DNA of 64,000 bases, from the NCBI RefSeq assembly GCF_003710255.1, contig NZ_RHIB01000001.1, forward strand, positions 1,860,001 to 1,924,000, given 5' to 3'. How positions within the stretch are numbered: position 1 is the stretch's first letter; each line of letters begins with the position of its first letter. A model generated the notes under the pieces. It searched no databases. It was given only the letters and a program-made list of their open reading frames with translations, and was not told the DNA's origin. Below, in pieces: positions 40,317-48,699 of the stretch. The translations under genes were made by a program, and so were the position numbers. This DNA comes from Alteribacter keqinensis. Lineage in GTDB: Bacteria > Bacillota > Bacilli > Bacillales > Salisediminibacteriaceae.

Positions 40317-42092
40317 ATGAACGTAGTGCTCACTACCCTTAATGCTAAATATATTCATACCTGCCTGGCCCTTCGCCTTTTAAAAAAATATGCAGAACCT
40401 GAATTTGATACAGATATTATGGAATTTACAATAAAAGATCCAGCGATGAACATCGTTTCTGATCTTTACAGCAGGAAGCCGGATGTCATCGGTTTCAGCT
40501 GTTACATATGGAATATTGAACAGACCATTCACGTGATCAGAATGTTAAAAAAGGTCCTTCCTGAAACGAAGATCGTTCTCGGCGGACCTGAGGTTTCCTA
40601 TGACACTGAGTATTGGCTTGAACGAATAGCTGAAGTTGATTTTATCGTTATCGGAGAAGGAGAAGAAACGTTCAAGCACCTGTTAAAAGAAATGGAGGCA
40701 GGCAGCAACGGATACCATTTTGTATTCGGTCTCGGCTACCGGAAAGAAGACAAGATTGTCATTAATCCGGGACGGGGAAAACTGGACTTAAACGACATCC
40801 CGTCTCCCTATCGTCTGGACGAAGACCTAGCATCCCTGGGGAAACGGGTGACATATTTTGAGACAAGCCGGGGGTGCCCGTTCAGTTGCCAGTTCTGCCT
40901 TTCCTCCATTGAGGTAGGGGTGCGGTACTTTGATATTGAACGGGTAAAGGAAGATCTGCTCTACCTTGTAAGGAATGGAGCAAAAATGATTAAGTTTATT
41001 GACCGGACGTTTAACATCAAACGGGATTATGCTCTTGAGATTTTTGACTTTTTGATTAAAAACCACGGAGGCTGCGAATTCCAGTTTGAAATTACTGCAG
41101 ACATTATGAGACCGGAAGTGCTTGAATTTCTTAACGAAAATGCACCGCCCGGCATCTTCCGCTTTGAAATTGGTGTCCAGTCTACAAATGATGCGACAAA
41201 CGATCTGATTCAGCGGCGTCAGAACTTTAAAAAGCTTGCCAGGACGGTCACACTCGTTAAAGACGGCCAAAAAATTGATCAGCACCTTGACCTGATTGCC
41301 GGACTTCCAGAAGAGGACTACGATTCATTTAAACAGACATTTAACGATGTATTTGCCCTGCGCCCGGAAGAGCTTCAGCTTGGCTTTTTAAAGATGCTCA
41401 GAGGAACGGGGATGAGGGCAATGGCCGAACGGTTTGGATACCGGTTTATGGACAATGCACCTTATGAGATTCTATCCAACAACATCCTCTCCTTTGATGA
41501 TATTGTCAAAATGAAGCGGGTAGAAGATATTCTTGAGAAGTATTGGAATGACCACCGGATGGACAACACGATGAAAAGACTTACAGATCACACTTTTGCC
41601 ACACCGTTTGACTTTTTCCAAGAGTACGGAAATGTCTGGGATGCACAGGGCTGGTCCCGGATCGGTCATCAATTTGAGGATTTATTTACCAGGCTTGATT
41701 ATTTCCTCGAAAAAACAAATGCCCCTGATATCTACATTGTCCGGGGGCTGATGAAACTTGATTATTTACTGCACCATAAGCATAAACCGAGAAAGCGCTG
41801 GTGGACTCCTGATTTTGATAAAGAGGAGCAAACCCAGGTACGGGAATACATTTGTGAGCACCCGGCAAGCGTTTCAGATGAGTTTGCAGACCTCAATCTC
41901 TCAGACAAGGAAATTCATAAACATGTGGTCATTGAAAAGATTGACTTCAATCTGGACAGCTATCTTAAAAACGAGACGGTTCGAAACGGAGCGTATCACC
42001 TGATTGTTTATTACAACCCTAAAACCCTTCAGGCTGTTCCGTTTACCGTACCGGAGAATGCAGCTTCCGATTTAAAAGAAAAAACGAGTTAA
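40317..42092 (+). CDS. B12-binding domain radical SAM protein (DUF4080 type)
   Basis: 591 residues from ATG 40317, six bases after TGGAGGAT; ATG 40290 is less favoured. N-terminal cobalamin-binding-like domain (VVLTTLNAKYIHTCLALRLL; PDVIGFSCYIWN; KIVLGGPEVSYD) lacking the DxHxxG histidine. Radical SAM core with TSRGCPFSCQFCLSS (CxxxCxxC), then FIDRTFNIKRDYALEIFDFL and LIAGLPEEDYDSFKQTFNDV. The C-terminal ~200 residues fit DUF4080. Widespread in Bacillus but without a settled substrate. Followed 17 bases later by an EamA-type transporter. Confidence 0.88.
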   Translation: MNVVLTTLNAKYIHTCLALRLLKKYAEPEFDTDIMEFTIKDPAMNIVSDLYSRKPDVIGFSCYIWNIEQTIHVIRMLKKVLPETKIVLGGPEVSYDTEYWLERIAEVDFIVIGEGEETFKHLLKEMEAGSNGYHFVFGLGYRKEDKIVINPGRGKLDLNDIPSPYRLDEDLASLGKRVTYFETSRGCPFSCQFCLSSIEVGVRYFDIERVKEDLLYLVRNGAKMIKFIDRTFNIKRDYALEIFDFLIKNHGGCEFQFEITADIMRPEVLEFLNENAPPGIFRFEIGVQSTNDATNDLIQRRQNFKKLARTVTLVKDGQKIDQHLDLIAGLPEEDYDSFKQTFNDVFALRPEELQLGFLKMLRGTGMRAMAERFGYRFMDNAPYEILSNNILSFDDIVKMKRVEDILEKYWNDHRMDNTMKRLTDHTFATPFDFFQEYGNVWDAQGWSRIGHQFEDLFTRLDYFLEKTNAPDIYIVRGLMKLDYLLHHKHKPRKRWWTPDFDKEEQTQVREYICEHPASVSDEFADLNLSDKEIHKHVVIEKIDFNLDSYLKNETVRNGAYHLIVYYNPKTLQAVPFTVPENAASDLKEKTS

Positions 42093-42109
42093 GAGAAGGA
42101 GGACCGCAC

Positions 42110-43018
42110 ATGCTTAAATGGGCATTTTTTCTGATTATAGCCGGTGCCGCTCTTTGGGGAACGATCGGTATCTTTGTCCAGGGTCTGTACGATCTTGGCT
42201 TTACACCAATTGAAGTTGTGGCTATTCGTGTAATTGTTGCGCTTATCGTCATGACACTCATTGTTCTGGCTAAAAGCCCGGGGCTGTTCCTTGTAAAACC
42301 AGCGCACATGCCGTTGTTTTTCGGTACAGGCATTTGCAGTATTGTCTTTTTTAACTGGGCTTACTTTACAACCATACAGGAAATCAATTTATCAGTAGCT
42401 GCTGTCCTTCTATATACCGGACCGGCATTTGTTACCATTCTCAGCCGGATCTTTTTCAAGGAATGGATTACACCGCAGAAAATCGCAGCCCTTTTTGTAA
42501 CCTTGGCGGGCTGTACTCTTGTTATCGGACTGTTCCCGTTAAACGCAGACCAGCTCTCTTTTTACGGCGTTCTTGTAGGTGTGGGATCCGGGTTTGGCTA
42601 CGCCCTTTACAGTATTTTCGGAAAAAAAGCTTCCAAATCATATTCCTCACTGACCATTACGTTTTATACGTTTTTATTCGCTTCTGCCGCCCTGATTCCG
42701 GTAATAGGAATCGCAGATATGTCACAACGGCTCGCTTCATTGGAAGGTTTACTATTGGCTCTCGGACTCGGGACGATACCGACAGTATTTGCCTATCTTT
42801 TCTATACAGCCGGGCTCAACCACGTCGAGTCCAGCAAAGCTTCCATTGCGGCTACTGTGGAACCCGTTGTGGCCGCCATGATCGGTGTATTTGTATTCCA
42901 CGATCAACTCACCTTCTGGCAGGGAGTCGGCATGATTTGTGTGCTTCTGGCTGTATTTATCATTCAGCAGGGTCGTAAGGTTAAAAAGACCCGGCAGCCT
43001 CATGCCGTAAATGGATAA
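42110..43018 (+). CDS. EamA/DMT-family transporter
   Basis: 302 residues, ten helices in two EamA repeats. The first ends with VAAVLLYTGPAFVTILSRIFFKE; the second includes TIPTVFAYLFYTAGLNHVESSKASIAATVEPVVAAMIGVFVF. Exports amino acids or other metabolites by family. Coupled to the radical SAM gene (17-base gap, AGAAGGAGG). The C-terminus is basic. Confidence 0.9.
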   Translation: MLKWAFFLIIAGAALWGTIGIFVQGLYDLGFTPIEVVAIRVIVALIVMTLIVLAKSPGLFLVKPAHMPLFFGTGICSIVFFNWAYFTTIQEINLSVAAVLLYTGPAFVTILSRIFFKEWITPQKIAALFVTLAGCTLVIGLFPLNADQLSFYGVLVGVGSGFGYALYSIFGKKASKSYSSLTITFYTFLFASAALIPVIGIADMSQRLASLEGLLLALGLGTIPTVFAYLFYTAGLNHVESSKASIAATVEPVVAAMIGVFVFHDQLTFWQGVGMICVLLAVFIIQQGRKVKKTRQPHAVNG

Positions 43019-43026
43019 ACCTTTGT

Positions 43027-43052
43027 GTTTAAAGCTGTTTTTCTTAGGGAAA
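43027..43052 (+). promoter_or_regulatory. SigB-type promoter for the 53-residue membrane protein
   Basis: GTTTAA (43027-43032), 14-base spacer, GGGAAA (43047-43052), 34 bases before the GTG start. It lies in the 68-base gap after the EamA gene. Confidence 0.55.
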
Positions 43053-43086
43053 CAGTGATGTAAGAACATAAAGGAGGAGAATTATT

Positions 43087-43248
43087 GTGGCAGATAAAAA
43101 TGTAGATGTGGACAAAAGAAATGAAGATGTAGAAAAGAAACACGACAGCAGTCGCGTCGCTTCCACCTTTATTAAGTATGCAGCTTACCTGATTATCTTT
43201 TTCGGTATCCTGTGGTTTCTCATTAATTACATCCTACCGCAATTTTAA
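43087..43248 (+). CDS. 53-residue single-helix membrane protein, likely stress-induced
   Basis: GTG 43087 follows AAAGGAGGAGAATTATT. Acidic/basic N-terminus (ADKNVDVDKRNEDVEKKHDS), then one C-terminal helix (YAAYLIIFFGILWFLINYIL). No family recognised. Its SigB-type promoter and size match two other small genes (14573, 15552). A perfect palindromic terminator follows at 43314. Confidence 0.7.
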   Translation: MADKNVDVDKRNEDVEKKHDSSRVASTFIKYAAYLIIFFGILWFLINYILPQF

Positions 43249-43313
43249 ATTCTGTTATTTTAGAGGCTGTGTTTGGAGGATATGATCAACCATACCTTTT
43301 ACAGTCACAAAAA

Positions 43314-43340
43314 AACGTGAGCCCGGGCTCACGTTTTTTT
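43314..43340. terminator. Bidirectional terminator with palindromic stem
   Basis: AAAACGTGAGCCCGGGCTCACGTTTT: self-complementary with A and T tracts on both sides. Serves the 53-residue gene (+) and the PAS-STAS gene (-), whose stop codon (43329-43331) lies inside the stem. Confidence 0.8.
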
Positions 43341-44120
43341 TCGCGGGGTTATCTCCAGCCCTTCTAAATAGAGGACATGATGAATAGCCTGCTGGTATTG
43401 AGAAAAGGTCCTTTCTTCGACTTTTACCTTGTTTTTTGTAAAGAGTTTAACCAGTTCTGAAGAAAAGCCACAAAAGAACGTGTGGGCCCCCAATAGCTGA
43501 ACAGTAGCCCTGAGTCTTTCAAATTCATCAACAAGCAGTTCGTTTTCAACCACCGTCACACCTGAGAAATCAAAAATCAGATAGTCTGCTCCACTCTTTA
43601 CACATTCAGTAAGCACCCGTTCCCTGAGGTGGTCAAACCGTCTTTTGTCAAAAGTCCCGATTAATGGCGCGAACAAGGCATTGTTAAGAACAACAGGTAA
43701 AATCGGTGTTGACATTTCCTCGATCATTTTTTCACTTTTCATACGCTGCTGCTCTTCTTTGGTTACATCCCGCCAGATAAGAATATAACCATTCATGTCT
43801 CCGTTCTGGTCAAAGAGTTCATTTACAAAAAGATCTGCCGTATATCCAAAAATCGGAACCTTCGACTTGTGGGGAAAGTTTTTCTTTTTCATCACTTTAA
43901 AAAAATTGGACTTTTGACCATGAATCTCTTGTAAGTACATGCCGATCAGGTCATCCGGATGAGCGATCGCAGGAAGATAAGGCAAGAGCTCGGTTACGAG
44001 ATTTCTCGCTTCTTCATTTATCCAGATCAGTTTCATGTTTTTGTCAGCAATAAAGATATTGTCTGACATCGTTTCCATAAGTTTGAATGTATCTATTGAA
44101 AATTCATTTACTTTCATCAT
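43329..44120 (-). CDS. PAS-STAS domain protein (RsbR-like sensor)
   Basis: 263 residues from ATG 44120 (GGGGGAGATAATC before it); a longer frame upstream overlaps the preceding gene. N-terminal PAS-like domain (LMETMSDNIFIADKNMKLIWINEEARNL to GYILIWRDVTKEEQQ), then a STAS domain (STPILPVVLNNALFAPLIGTFDKRRFDHLRERVL; DYLIFDFSGVTVVENELLVDEF). RsbR-type stressosome proteins have such STAS domains, normally with Thr phosphorylation sites; here the usual D-T after the GV strand reads E-N. So it may be a non-phosphorylated sensor. Paired with a quinone reductase gene 26 bases upstream. Confidence 0.83.
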   Translation of the reverse strand: MMKVNEFSIDTFKLMETMSDNIFIADKNMKLIWINEEARNLVTELLPYLPAIAHPDDLIGMYLQEIHGQKSNFFKVMKKKNFPHKSKVPIFGYTADLFVNELFDQNGDMNGYILIWRDVTKEEQQRMKSEKMIEEMSTPILPVVLNNALFAPLIGTFDKRRFDHLRERVLTECVKSGADYLIFDFSGVTVVENELLVDEFERLRATVQLLGAHTFFCGFSSELVKLFTKNKVKVEERTFSQYQQAIHHVLYLEGLEITPRKKT

Positions 44121-44146
44121 ATGATTATCTCCCCCGCTACCCCGTT

Positions 44147-44737
44147 TTATGAACCGTGGATCCATGAACCTGCCAGTTCTTTTACACGTTCGATCATTTT
44201 CTCTCTCTCATGGTCCTTACAGATCAGGACACCCCCGAAGTATTCATGAAAAGCAGGCTCAAGCCCGCAGAAGCGAAAAATGGCTTCATCAAACAAACGA
44301 TTCATTGTTTGATGCATTCCACTGGCGTCGTATTCTTCAGACGGAGCCCCCGTTGTGCAGATTATCGCTGCTTTTTTTCCTGTAAGCAGCGGGATGGGTT
44401 TTTCTCCATCCAATCCATAAGCAACACCATAGGATAAAACACGGTCGAGATAGCCTTTACCGGCAGCTGGAAAGCTTCCCCACCATAAAGGAAAGAGAAA
44501 TGTAATGGCATCAGCCCAAAGAAAAAAACGATGTTCTGTTATGACGTCTTCTTTATAAACACCTTTAAATGAATCTTTGTACTCCTCCCTGGAGAGGAGC
44601 GGCTGGAAATCCATTTCATATAGAGAACGAACCTCAACCTGGTGTCCCTGATTTTTTAATGTACCTGCATATGCTTTTAGTAGACTTCCGTTGAAACTGT
44701 CTTTTGAAGGATGCATATAAACAAGTAAATGATTCAC
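44147..44737 (-). CDS. NAD(P)H-dependent oxidoreductase (quinone reductase, flavodoxin-like fold)
   Basis: 196 residues. MNHLLVYMHPSKDSFNGSLLKAYAGTL is the FMN/FAD phosphate region, FLFPLWWGSFPAAGKGYLDRVL the flavin-contact motif and CTTGAPSEEYDASG a second cofactor loop. Two-electron reduction of quinones or azo compounds by family. First gene of an operon with the PAS-STAS protein, suggesting redox or stress control. Confidence 0.88.
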   Translation of the reverse strand: MNHLLVYMHPSKDSFNGSLLKAYAGTLKNQGHQVEVRSLYEMDFQPLLSREEYKDSFKGVYKEDVITEHRFFLWADAITFLFPLWWGSFPAAGKGYLDRVLSYGVAYGLDGEKPIPLLTGKKAAIICTTGAPSEEYDASGMHQTMNRLFDEAIFRFCGLEPAFHEYFGGVLICKDHEREKMIERVKELAGSWIHGS

Positions 44738-44854
44738 AAAAAACCCACTTCTTTCTATATGTAATCAAAACCTCTAACTAATTTTCCCTCTGTCCTATGC
44801 TTCCAAACCCCTTTTTCTCAGTTTCAATCTATCCCCCCAATTTGAACATAATTG

Positions 44855-45019
44855 TACGGGGTCTGTCCCCTGAACAATTGTGTAAAAGAGGTTGCCCAAA
44901 AGGTCGGTTTTTACCTTTTGGCTCAACCTCTAAGCAATGAGCAGAGCCGCTGTCTCCTTAATAGAGTCCGGCAGGAGGGGGTTCTCCTGCCGGGCGAGCA
45001 ACTTGCGGAGACATTGCCA
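44855..45019. repeat. R3 hairpin plus full R2 double-hairpin repeat (copy 2)
   Basis: R3: GGGGTCTGTCCCC and ACAATTG, then R2: AGAGGTTG-CC-CAAAAGGT pairing with ACCTTTTGGCTCAACCTCT (one bulge), AAGCAATGAGCAGAGCC, CCGGCAGGA/TCCTGCCGG, GCGGAGACATTGC. Fills the gap 44738-45063; no gene supported there. Confidence 0.7.
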
Positions 45020-45063
45020 TTAAATTTTGCCCTTTTGTGAAACCTTCTTTTTTATATGGAGGT

Positions 45064-45969
45064 TTAAGCTGCTTTTTCATTTTCGTTTGTATTACGGCTT
45101 GTTTCATAGAGACGCAGTTTCACAAAGAGGTACGGAGCTCCCAGAAGTCCCCACAAACCGATCAGACCGTACCGTAAAGCATCAGCTCCAAGGCTTGTAC
45201 CAAGGACGATCTTGCCACCTTCCTGTAACAGGAACAATCCTGCAAGACCCACAAACAGAGCAACGGCTTTTTTTACCCAGCTTGACGGTATTTTCATTCG
45301 TATATGTTTCGCTTCCAAAAGATAACCGATTCCTGCTCCCAGAAGAAATCCGCTGTATTTCATGCCTTCGGATTCCGGGAAGATTCCCATAAGAATAAGA
45401 GGCAAAACGATCACGGCGATCCACTTTCTCTTTATTGACCAGCCGACTATCCATTTTTCAGTCTTTACATAGATCAAAAGGATCGTGGCTGCCACTGCCA
45501 TGCCAGTGGTAATGTCAGTTGGCCAGTGAAGTCCTGTATATAAACGGCTCATGGAAATCATCAGAACAAGGACTGCCGCAAAGATCCAGAATGCCCTGCT
45601 TTTAAGCCAGATGGCGGTCATCCCCCATAGTGTGGCTGAACCCTGGGCGTGACCGCTTGGAAAACTGTCATAAGGATAGTGGCTTCCAACCTCTGCCGAG
45701 GAGACATACAATGAGTTTACGCCTTCTATTCCAATCGGCCGCTGGACAGCAAACATGGCTTTCAGTAATGAATTAACATAGACAGACAGCAAAAACACAT
45801 ATACAAGTCTGATGCCAAAAGCTTTGGACAAACACCAGTAGACAAGGGGAATCATTAAAAAGTAAAAGAGTTCATTTCCTAAAAAAGTAAGTATGTAGGC
45901 CGCTGCGTTTCCCGCACCCGTCTGCAAATCAGTAAATACCTGCAAAACCCCAATCTCCCATTCTCTCAC
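45064..45969 (-). CDS. PAP2-family phosphatase, membrane protein
   Basis: 301 residues from GTG 45969, seven bases after AGGAGG (an ATG six bases earlier is too close). PAP2 active-site motifs: motif 2 SFPSGHAQ (~110) and motif 3 SRLYTGLHWPTDI (~145), with six or more helices and a long C-terminal membrane extension. Removes phosphate from lipid phosphates such as undecaprenyl or phosphatidate at the outer membrane face. The C-terminus is polar (YETSRNTNENEKAA). Monocistronic. Confidence 0.9.
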   Translation of the reverse strand: MREWEIGVLQVFTDLQTGAGNAAAYILTFLGNELFYFLMIPLVYWCLSKAFGIRLVYVFLLSVYVNSLLKAMFAVQRPIGIEGVNSLYVSSAEVGSHYPYDSFPSGHAQGSATLWGMTAIWLKSRAFWIFAAVLVLMISMSRLYTGLHWPTDITTGMAVAATILLIYVKTEKWIVGWSIKRKWIAVIVLPLILMGIFPESEGMKYSGFLLGAGIGYLLEAKHIRMKIPSSWVKKAVALFVGLAGLFLLQEGGKIVLGTSLGADALRYGLIGLWGLLGAPYLFVKLRLYETSRNTNENEKAA

Positions 45970-46053
45970 TATCATTCCTCCTCTTCCTTTTTTGTGAAAT
46001 TAACAGGTTCTTCTATACTATTATACGTGAATCCATCGAGAGTCTGAAGATAT

Positions 46054-46084
46054 AAAAAAAACAGACCTCCTGATGGAGATCTGC
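46054..46084 (-). terminator. Intrinsic terminator of the EAL gene
   Basis: Minus strand CAGATCTCC-ATCA-GGAGGTCTG followed by TTTTTTT. Confidence 0.8.
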
Positions 46085-46088
46085 ATTG

Positions 46089-47132
46089 TTATTTTACGTA
46101 TTGTTTGAGAGGCGTTTCGGCCGGTTTTCCGAAGAAGTATCCCTGTCCAAGGTCGACCTTGGTTCGGAGATATGCCCATTCGTCTTCATTTTCAATTCCT
46201 TCTGCAAGGAGAGTGACCCCGATGTTCTGGGCTACTTGTGAAATGACCTGTATTTTCTTCTGCTTATTCTCGTCCAAATGACAGTCCTGGATGAGGTTTC
46301 GGTCCAGTTTTGCAAAGTCAGGGTTCAATTCGCTCATAACATCAAGAGTTGAGTAACCTGCTCCGAGATCATCGAGAGCAACCTTTACACCAGCGTTCTG
46401 ATAATACCGAAATATCCGTTTTAGATGGTTCATATCCTCTATCATTTCCGTCTCAACTACTTCGAACACGAGATCTTCAGGCCTGATCCGATATTCTTCC
46501 ACCGCCCTGAATGTACTTTTAAGACAAAAGTCAGGATCATAAATGGATGAGGGGAGAAAATTGATAAACCGCTTCATCCCGGCATCCAGCATCATGGAAC
46601 TCGTTCGTATTGCATTCATACGTGCCTCACTGTCGAGCATGGAATGCATTCCTGATTGCCGGGAAAATTCAAAAAGCTCTCCAGGGTTAAAATCATATAG
46701 CTGACTTCGCGGTCTTAATAAAAATTCGTATCCATAGATTTCTTCATCTACAGCTCTTACAATGGGTTGTAAAAAAGAGCGGAAAAGCTTTTCCTGTATA
46801 ATTTTTACCAGTCTGGGATTCATGATTTTCATATACATTTCAGAAAAAGGAATATAATCACTTGGTTCTTCGTGAAGGAGGGAGAGGCTGCATTTAACTT
46901 TGGTACTCTTTCTCAACGGGAGGGAGTCTTTTAATTGATCCATCGTTTTCTGAAGAGCATGCCAGTCATGAAAAATCAGATCGAGCTTTCCTTTTCTGAT
47001 TTTTGAGTCAAAACCTTTTGTTGTAATGATATCTTTCATATCAGAAAGGATATCAGATTGATTTGTATATATACTTAAAACTCCTTCTTTCGTTAAAGGA
47101 ATTTTATTTGTGCATAAGTAACATCCGCTCAT
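46089..47132 (-). CDS. EAL-domain cyclic-di-GMP phosphodiesterase
   Basis: 347 residues. N-terminal ~95 residues are of unknown fold (MSGCYLCTNKIPLTKEG). The EAL domain runs from ~95. The signature EAL-LR is EFLLR here (YGYEFLLRPRS), keeping the Glu. Other catalytic positions look intact: N in FINFLPSSI, E in FEVVETE, DDLGAGYS (usually DDFGTGYS), K in FAKLDRN, AEGIE and LGQGYFFGKP. So activity is plausible. Lacks GGDEF. Role: degrading c-di-GMP, so affecting motility or biofilm. ATG 47132 follows CAGGTG. Followed by a terminator. Confidence 0.88.
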   Translation of the reverse strand: MSGCYLCTNKIPLTKEGVLSIYTNQSDILSDMKDIITTKGFDSKIRKGKLDLIFHDWHALQKTMDQLKDSLPLRKSTKVKCSLSLLHEEPSDYIPFSEMYMKIMNPRLVKIIQEKLFRSFLQPIVRAVDEEIYGYEFLLRPRSQLYDFNPGELFEFSRQSGMHSMLDSEARMNAIRTSSMMLDAGMKRFINFLPSSIYDPDFCLKSTFRAVEEYRIRPEDLVFEVVETEMIEDMNHLKRIFRYYQNAGVKVALDDLGAGYSTLDVMSELNPDFAKLDRNLIQDCHLDENKQKKIQVISQVAQNIGVTLLAEGIENEDEWAYLRTKVDLGQGYFFGKPAETPLKQYVK

Positions 47133-47454
47133 TTAATCACCTGCTTTCAAGTGTTGGAACTTTGTCAATCAGTGTCTAGTTATCAATACCCTCTGATAGG
47201 CCGTTAAAACCATAAAACCAGAAGATTCTCTTAAACTGAAAATCTTTTTCTGACAGGGTCTCCCAGCCGTATTATTAAGAAAAGATTACAAGATGAATAA
47301 ATAATAAATAGCTCTTTTCATGACGAAAATCATCTGCTATGATGTAACTAATCACAGTATTAAATCAGAATATTCACTCTATTTATCTGTAATTTTGAAG
47401 ACTGCTGTCCTGTTTTGTCGGATTAATGGTAATTATTATGAAGGAGGCTCTACA
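47133..47454. other. Intergenic region between divergent EAL and pterin dehydratase genes
   Basis: Divergent promoters are expected. On the + strand TTTTCA-N17-TATGAT (about 47316-47344) is a weak promoter candidate giving a ~105-base leader. No gene or known RNA motif seen. The in-frame codons upstream of 47455 lack a ribosome site. Confidence 0.35.
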
Positions 47455-47748
47455 ATGACACTTACACAAGAAGAAGTTGTTGCAAATCTGGAGGATTCCG
47501 CAGGCTGGTCACTCGATGACGAGAACTTTATGAAAAAACAATTCACCCTCCCCTCTTTTAGCAAAGCAGTAGCATTCGTAAATGAAATTGCCAGGCTCGC
47601 AGAAGACCGCAATCATCATCCTCAGATTACAATCGATCATAAAACCGTAACCCTCCGCCTCTACACGATGGATGTAGGAGGTCTTACCCAAAAGGATTTT
47701 GAATCTGCCTATGCTTTTGATTACACAATGGCCAAGTATGTAAGCTGA
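47455..47748 (+). CDS. Pterin-4a-carbinolamine dehydratase-like protein
   Basis: 97 residues from ATG 47455, nine bases after AAGGAGG. PCD fold with GWSLDDENFMKKQFTLPSFSKAVAFVNEIARLAED and the active-site E-x3-HHP (EDRNHHPQITID). The third position, commonly His (THDxGGLT), is Met here (LYTMDVGGLTQKD). The family removes water from 4a-hydroxytetrahydrobiopterin or acts as a coactivator. No phenylalanine hydroxylase is adjacent. The His-to-Met change is worth a look. Confidence 0.85.
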   Translation: MTLTQEEVVANLEDSAGWSLDDENFMKKQFTLPSFSKAVAFVNEIARLAEDRNHHPQITIDHKTVTLRLYTMDVGGLTQKDFESAYAFDYTMAKYVS

Positions 47749-47763
47749 TATTAATGCGAAAAT

Positions 47764-47810
47764 GGCGAAAGATAAGGTTGCAATATTCCTCATCTTTCGC
47801 CCTCATTTTA
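47764..47810. terminator. Bidirectional terminator between pterin dehydratase and DUF2087 genes
   Basis: GGCGAAAGAT (47764-47773) and ATCTTTCGCC (47792-47801), with T-rich (CTCATTTTATT) sequence following. Confidence 0.6.
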
Positions 47811-48554
47811 TTTCCCCACTGTTGCGTCTACCCAGTAGCTTGATCCGTCTGAATTCCGCTGCATGAAACCGTACTCAATTAAATACCTTCGCAGTGTGGC
47901 AAAGTCGTCATAGTAGTTTTTTAATTCAGCACTGACCTCTTTTTCGGTATAGGTTTGACCTGGAGTGAATTTCCCTGTGAGGTATTTCAGAATAACAATC
48001 TTTCGTTTTTCTTTCCTAGGAAATTGTTTGATTCTCCCGGTTGTCTTGTCGATATATGTGTCGAGAAACTTTGCTTCTTCTTTTTCATTTGTTATCCATC
48101 GTTCGTCCACCATTTTTGCCCCCTTGTGAATGGTTGTCTTCCCCTCTTTTTCTTCAAATTTCTCCATCAGAGTGAGAAACACTTTTGCCTGTTTAGCTTT
48201 TTCACGAAACTTAAACCGGTACTGTCTTACGGTTGAAACACTGCTGAAGCCGAGCTCTTCTGCAATTGCCTCATCATCTGCTCCGTCCATTAATAAACGG
48301 AGGACATCTCGTTGAATATCGGATAATCCCGACTGCCTTTTATCAAGATTGAGTAACTGATGTTCGATCGTCCCATGTTCATTACGGAAATGATGAGCAG
48401 CTGCTTTTACAGCCGTCATCAGCTGTTCCCCTGATTTAAAAATTAGACCTTCCTCAAAATACCTGCCGCAGATGACACATTGAAAGCCTCCTTCTGTGTC
48501 AGAAAAGCCTTTTTTAAGCTCTTCTATCGTTGCATTCCAAAACGGTTCGTCCAT
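47808..48554 (-). CDS. DUF2087 domain transcriptional regulator
   Basis: 248 residues. N-terminal zinc-ribbon-like CVICGRYFEEG, a central LuxR-like HTH (LSDIQRDVLRLLMDGADDEAIAEELGFSSVSTVRQYRFKFREKAKQA), and the C-terminal DUF2087 domain (RIKQFPRKEKRKIVILKYLTGKF; YYDDFATLRRYLIEYGFMQRNSDGSSYW). DUF2087 proteins are thought to be regulators. The upstream promoter carries a palindrome between -35 and -10 that would suit autoregulation. ATG 48554 follows GAGGAGTG. Confidence 0.85.
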   Translation of the reverse strand: MDEPFWNATIEELKKGFSDTEGGFQCVICGRYFEEGLIFKSGEQLMTAVKAAAHHFRNEHGTIEHQLLNLDKRQSGLSDIQRDVLRLLMDGADDEAIAEELGFSSVSTVRQYRFKFREKAKQAKVFLTLMEKFEEKEGKTTIHKGAKMVDERWITNEKEEAKFLDTYIDKTTGRIKQFPRKEKRKIVILKYLTGKFTPGQTYTEKEVSAELKNYYDDFATLRRYLIEYGFMQRNSDGSSYWVDATVGK

Positions 48555-48580
48555 TTTTCATCACTCCTCTATTTACCAGT

Positions 48581-48611
48581 ATAATAGTTTGTTTATAAAT
48601 AAGTAAACAAA
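48581..48611 (-). promoter_or_regulatory. Promoter with palindromic operator for the DUF2087 gene
   Basis: Minus strand TTGTTT (48605-48610), 18-base spacer, TATTAT (48581-48586). TTTGTTTA (48588-48595) and TAAACAAA (48604-48611) form a 24-base palindrome that covers the spacer. Confidence 0.5.
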
Positions 48612-48699
48612 ATTATTATATGTTTATTAAATAACCAACAGTTACATTGCCCTTTTTATTGTGATAAACTAAAGTTAATACATCTACGGAGGAATTTTC

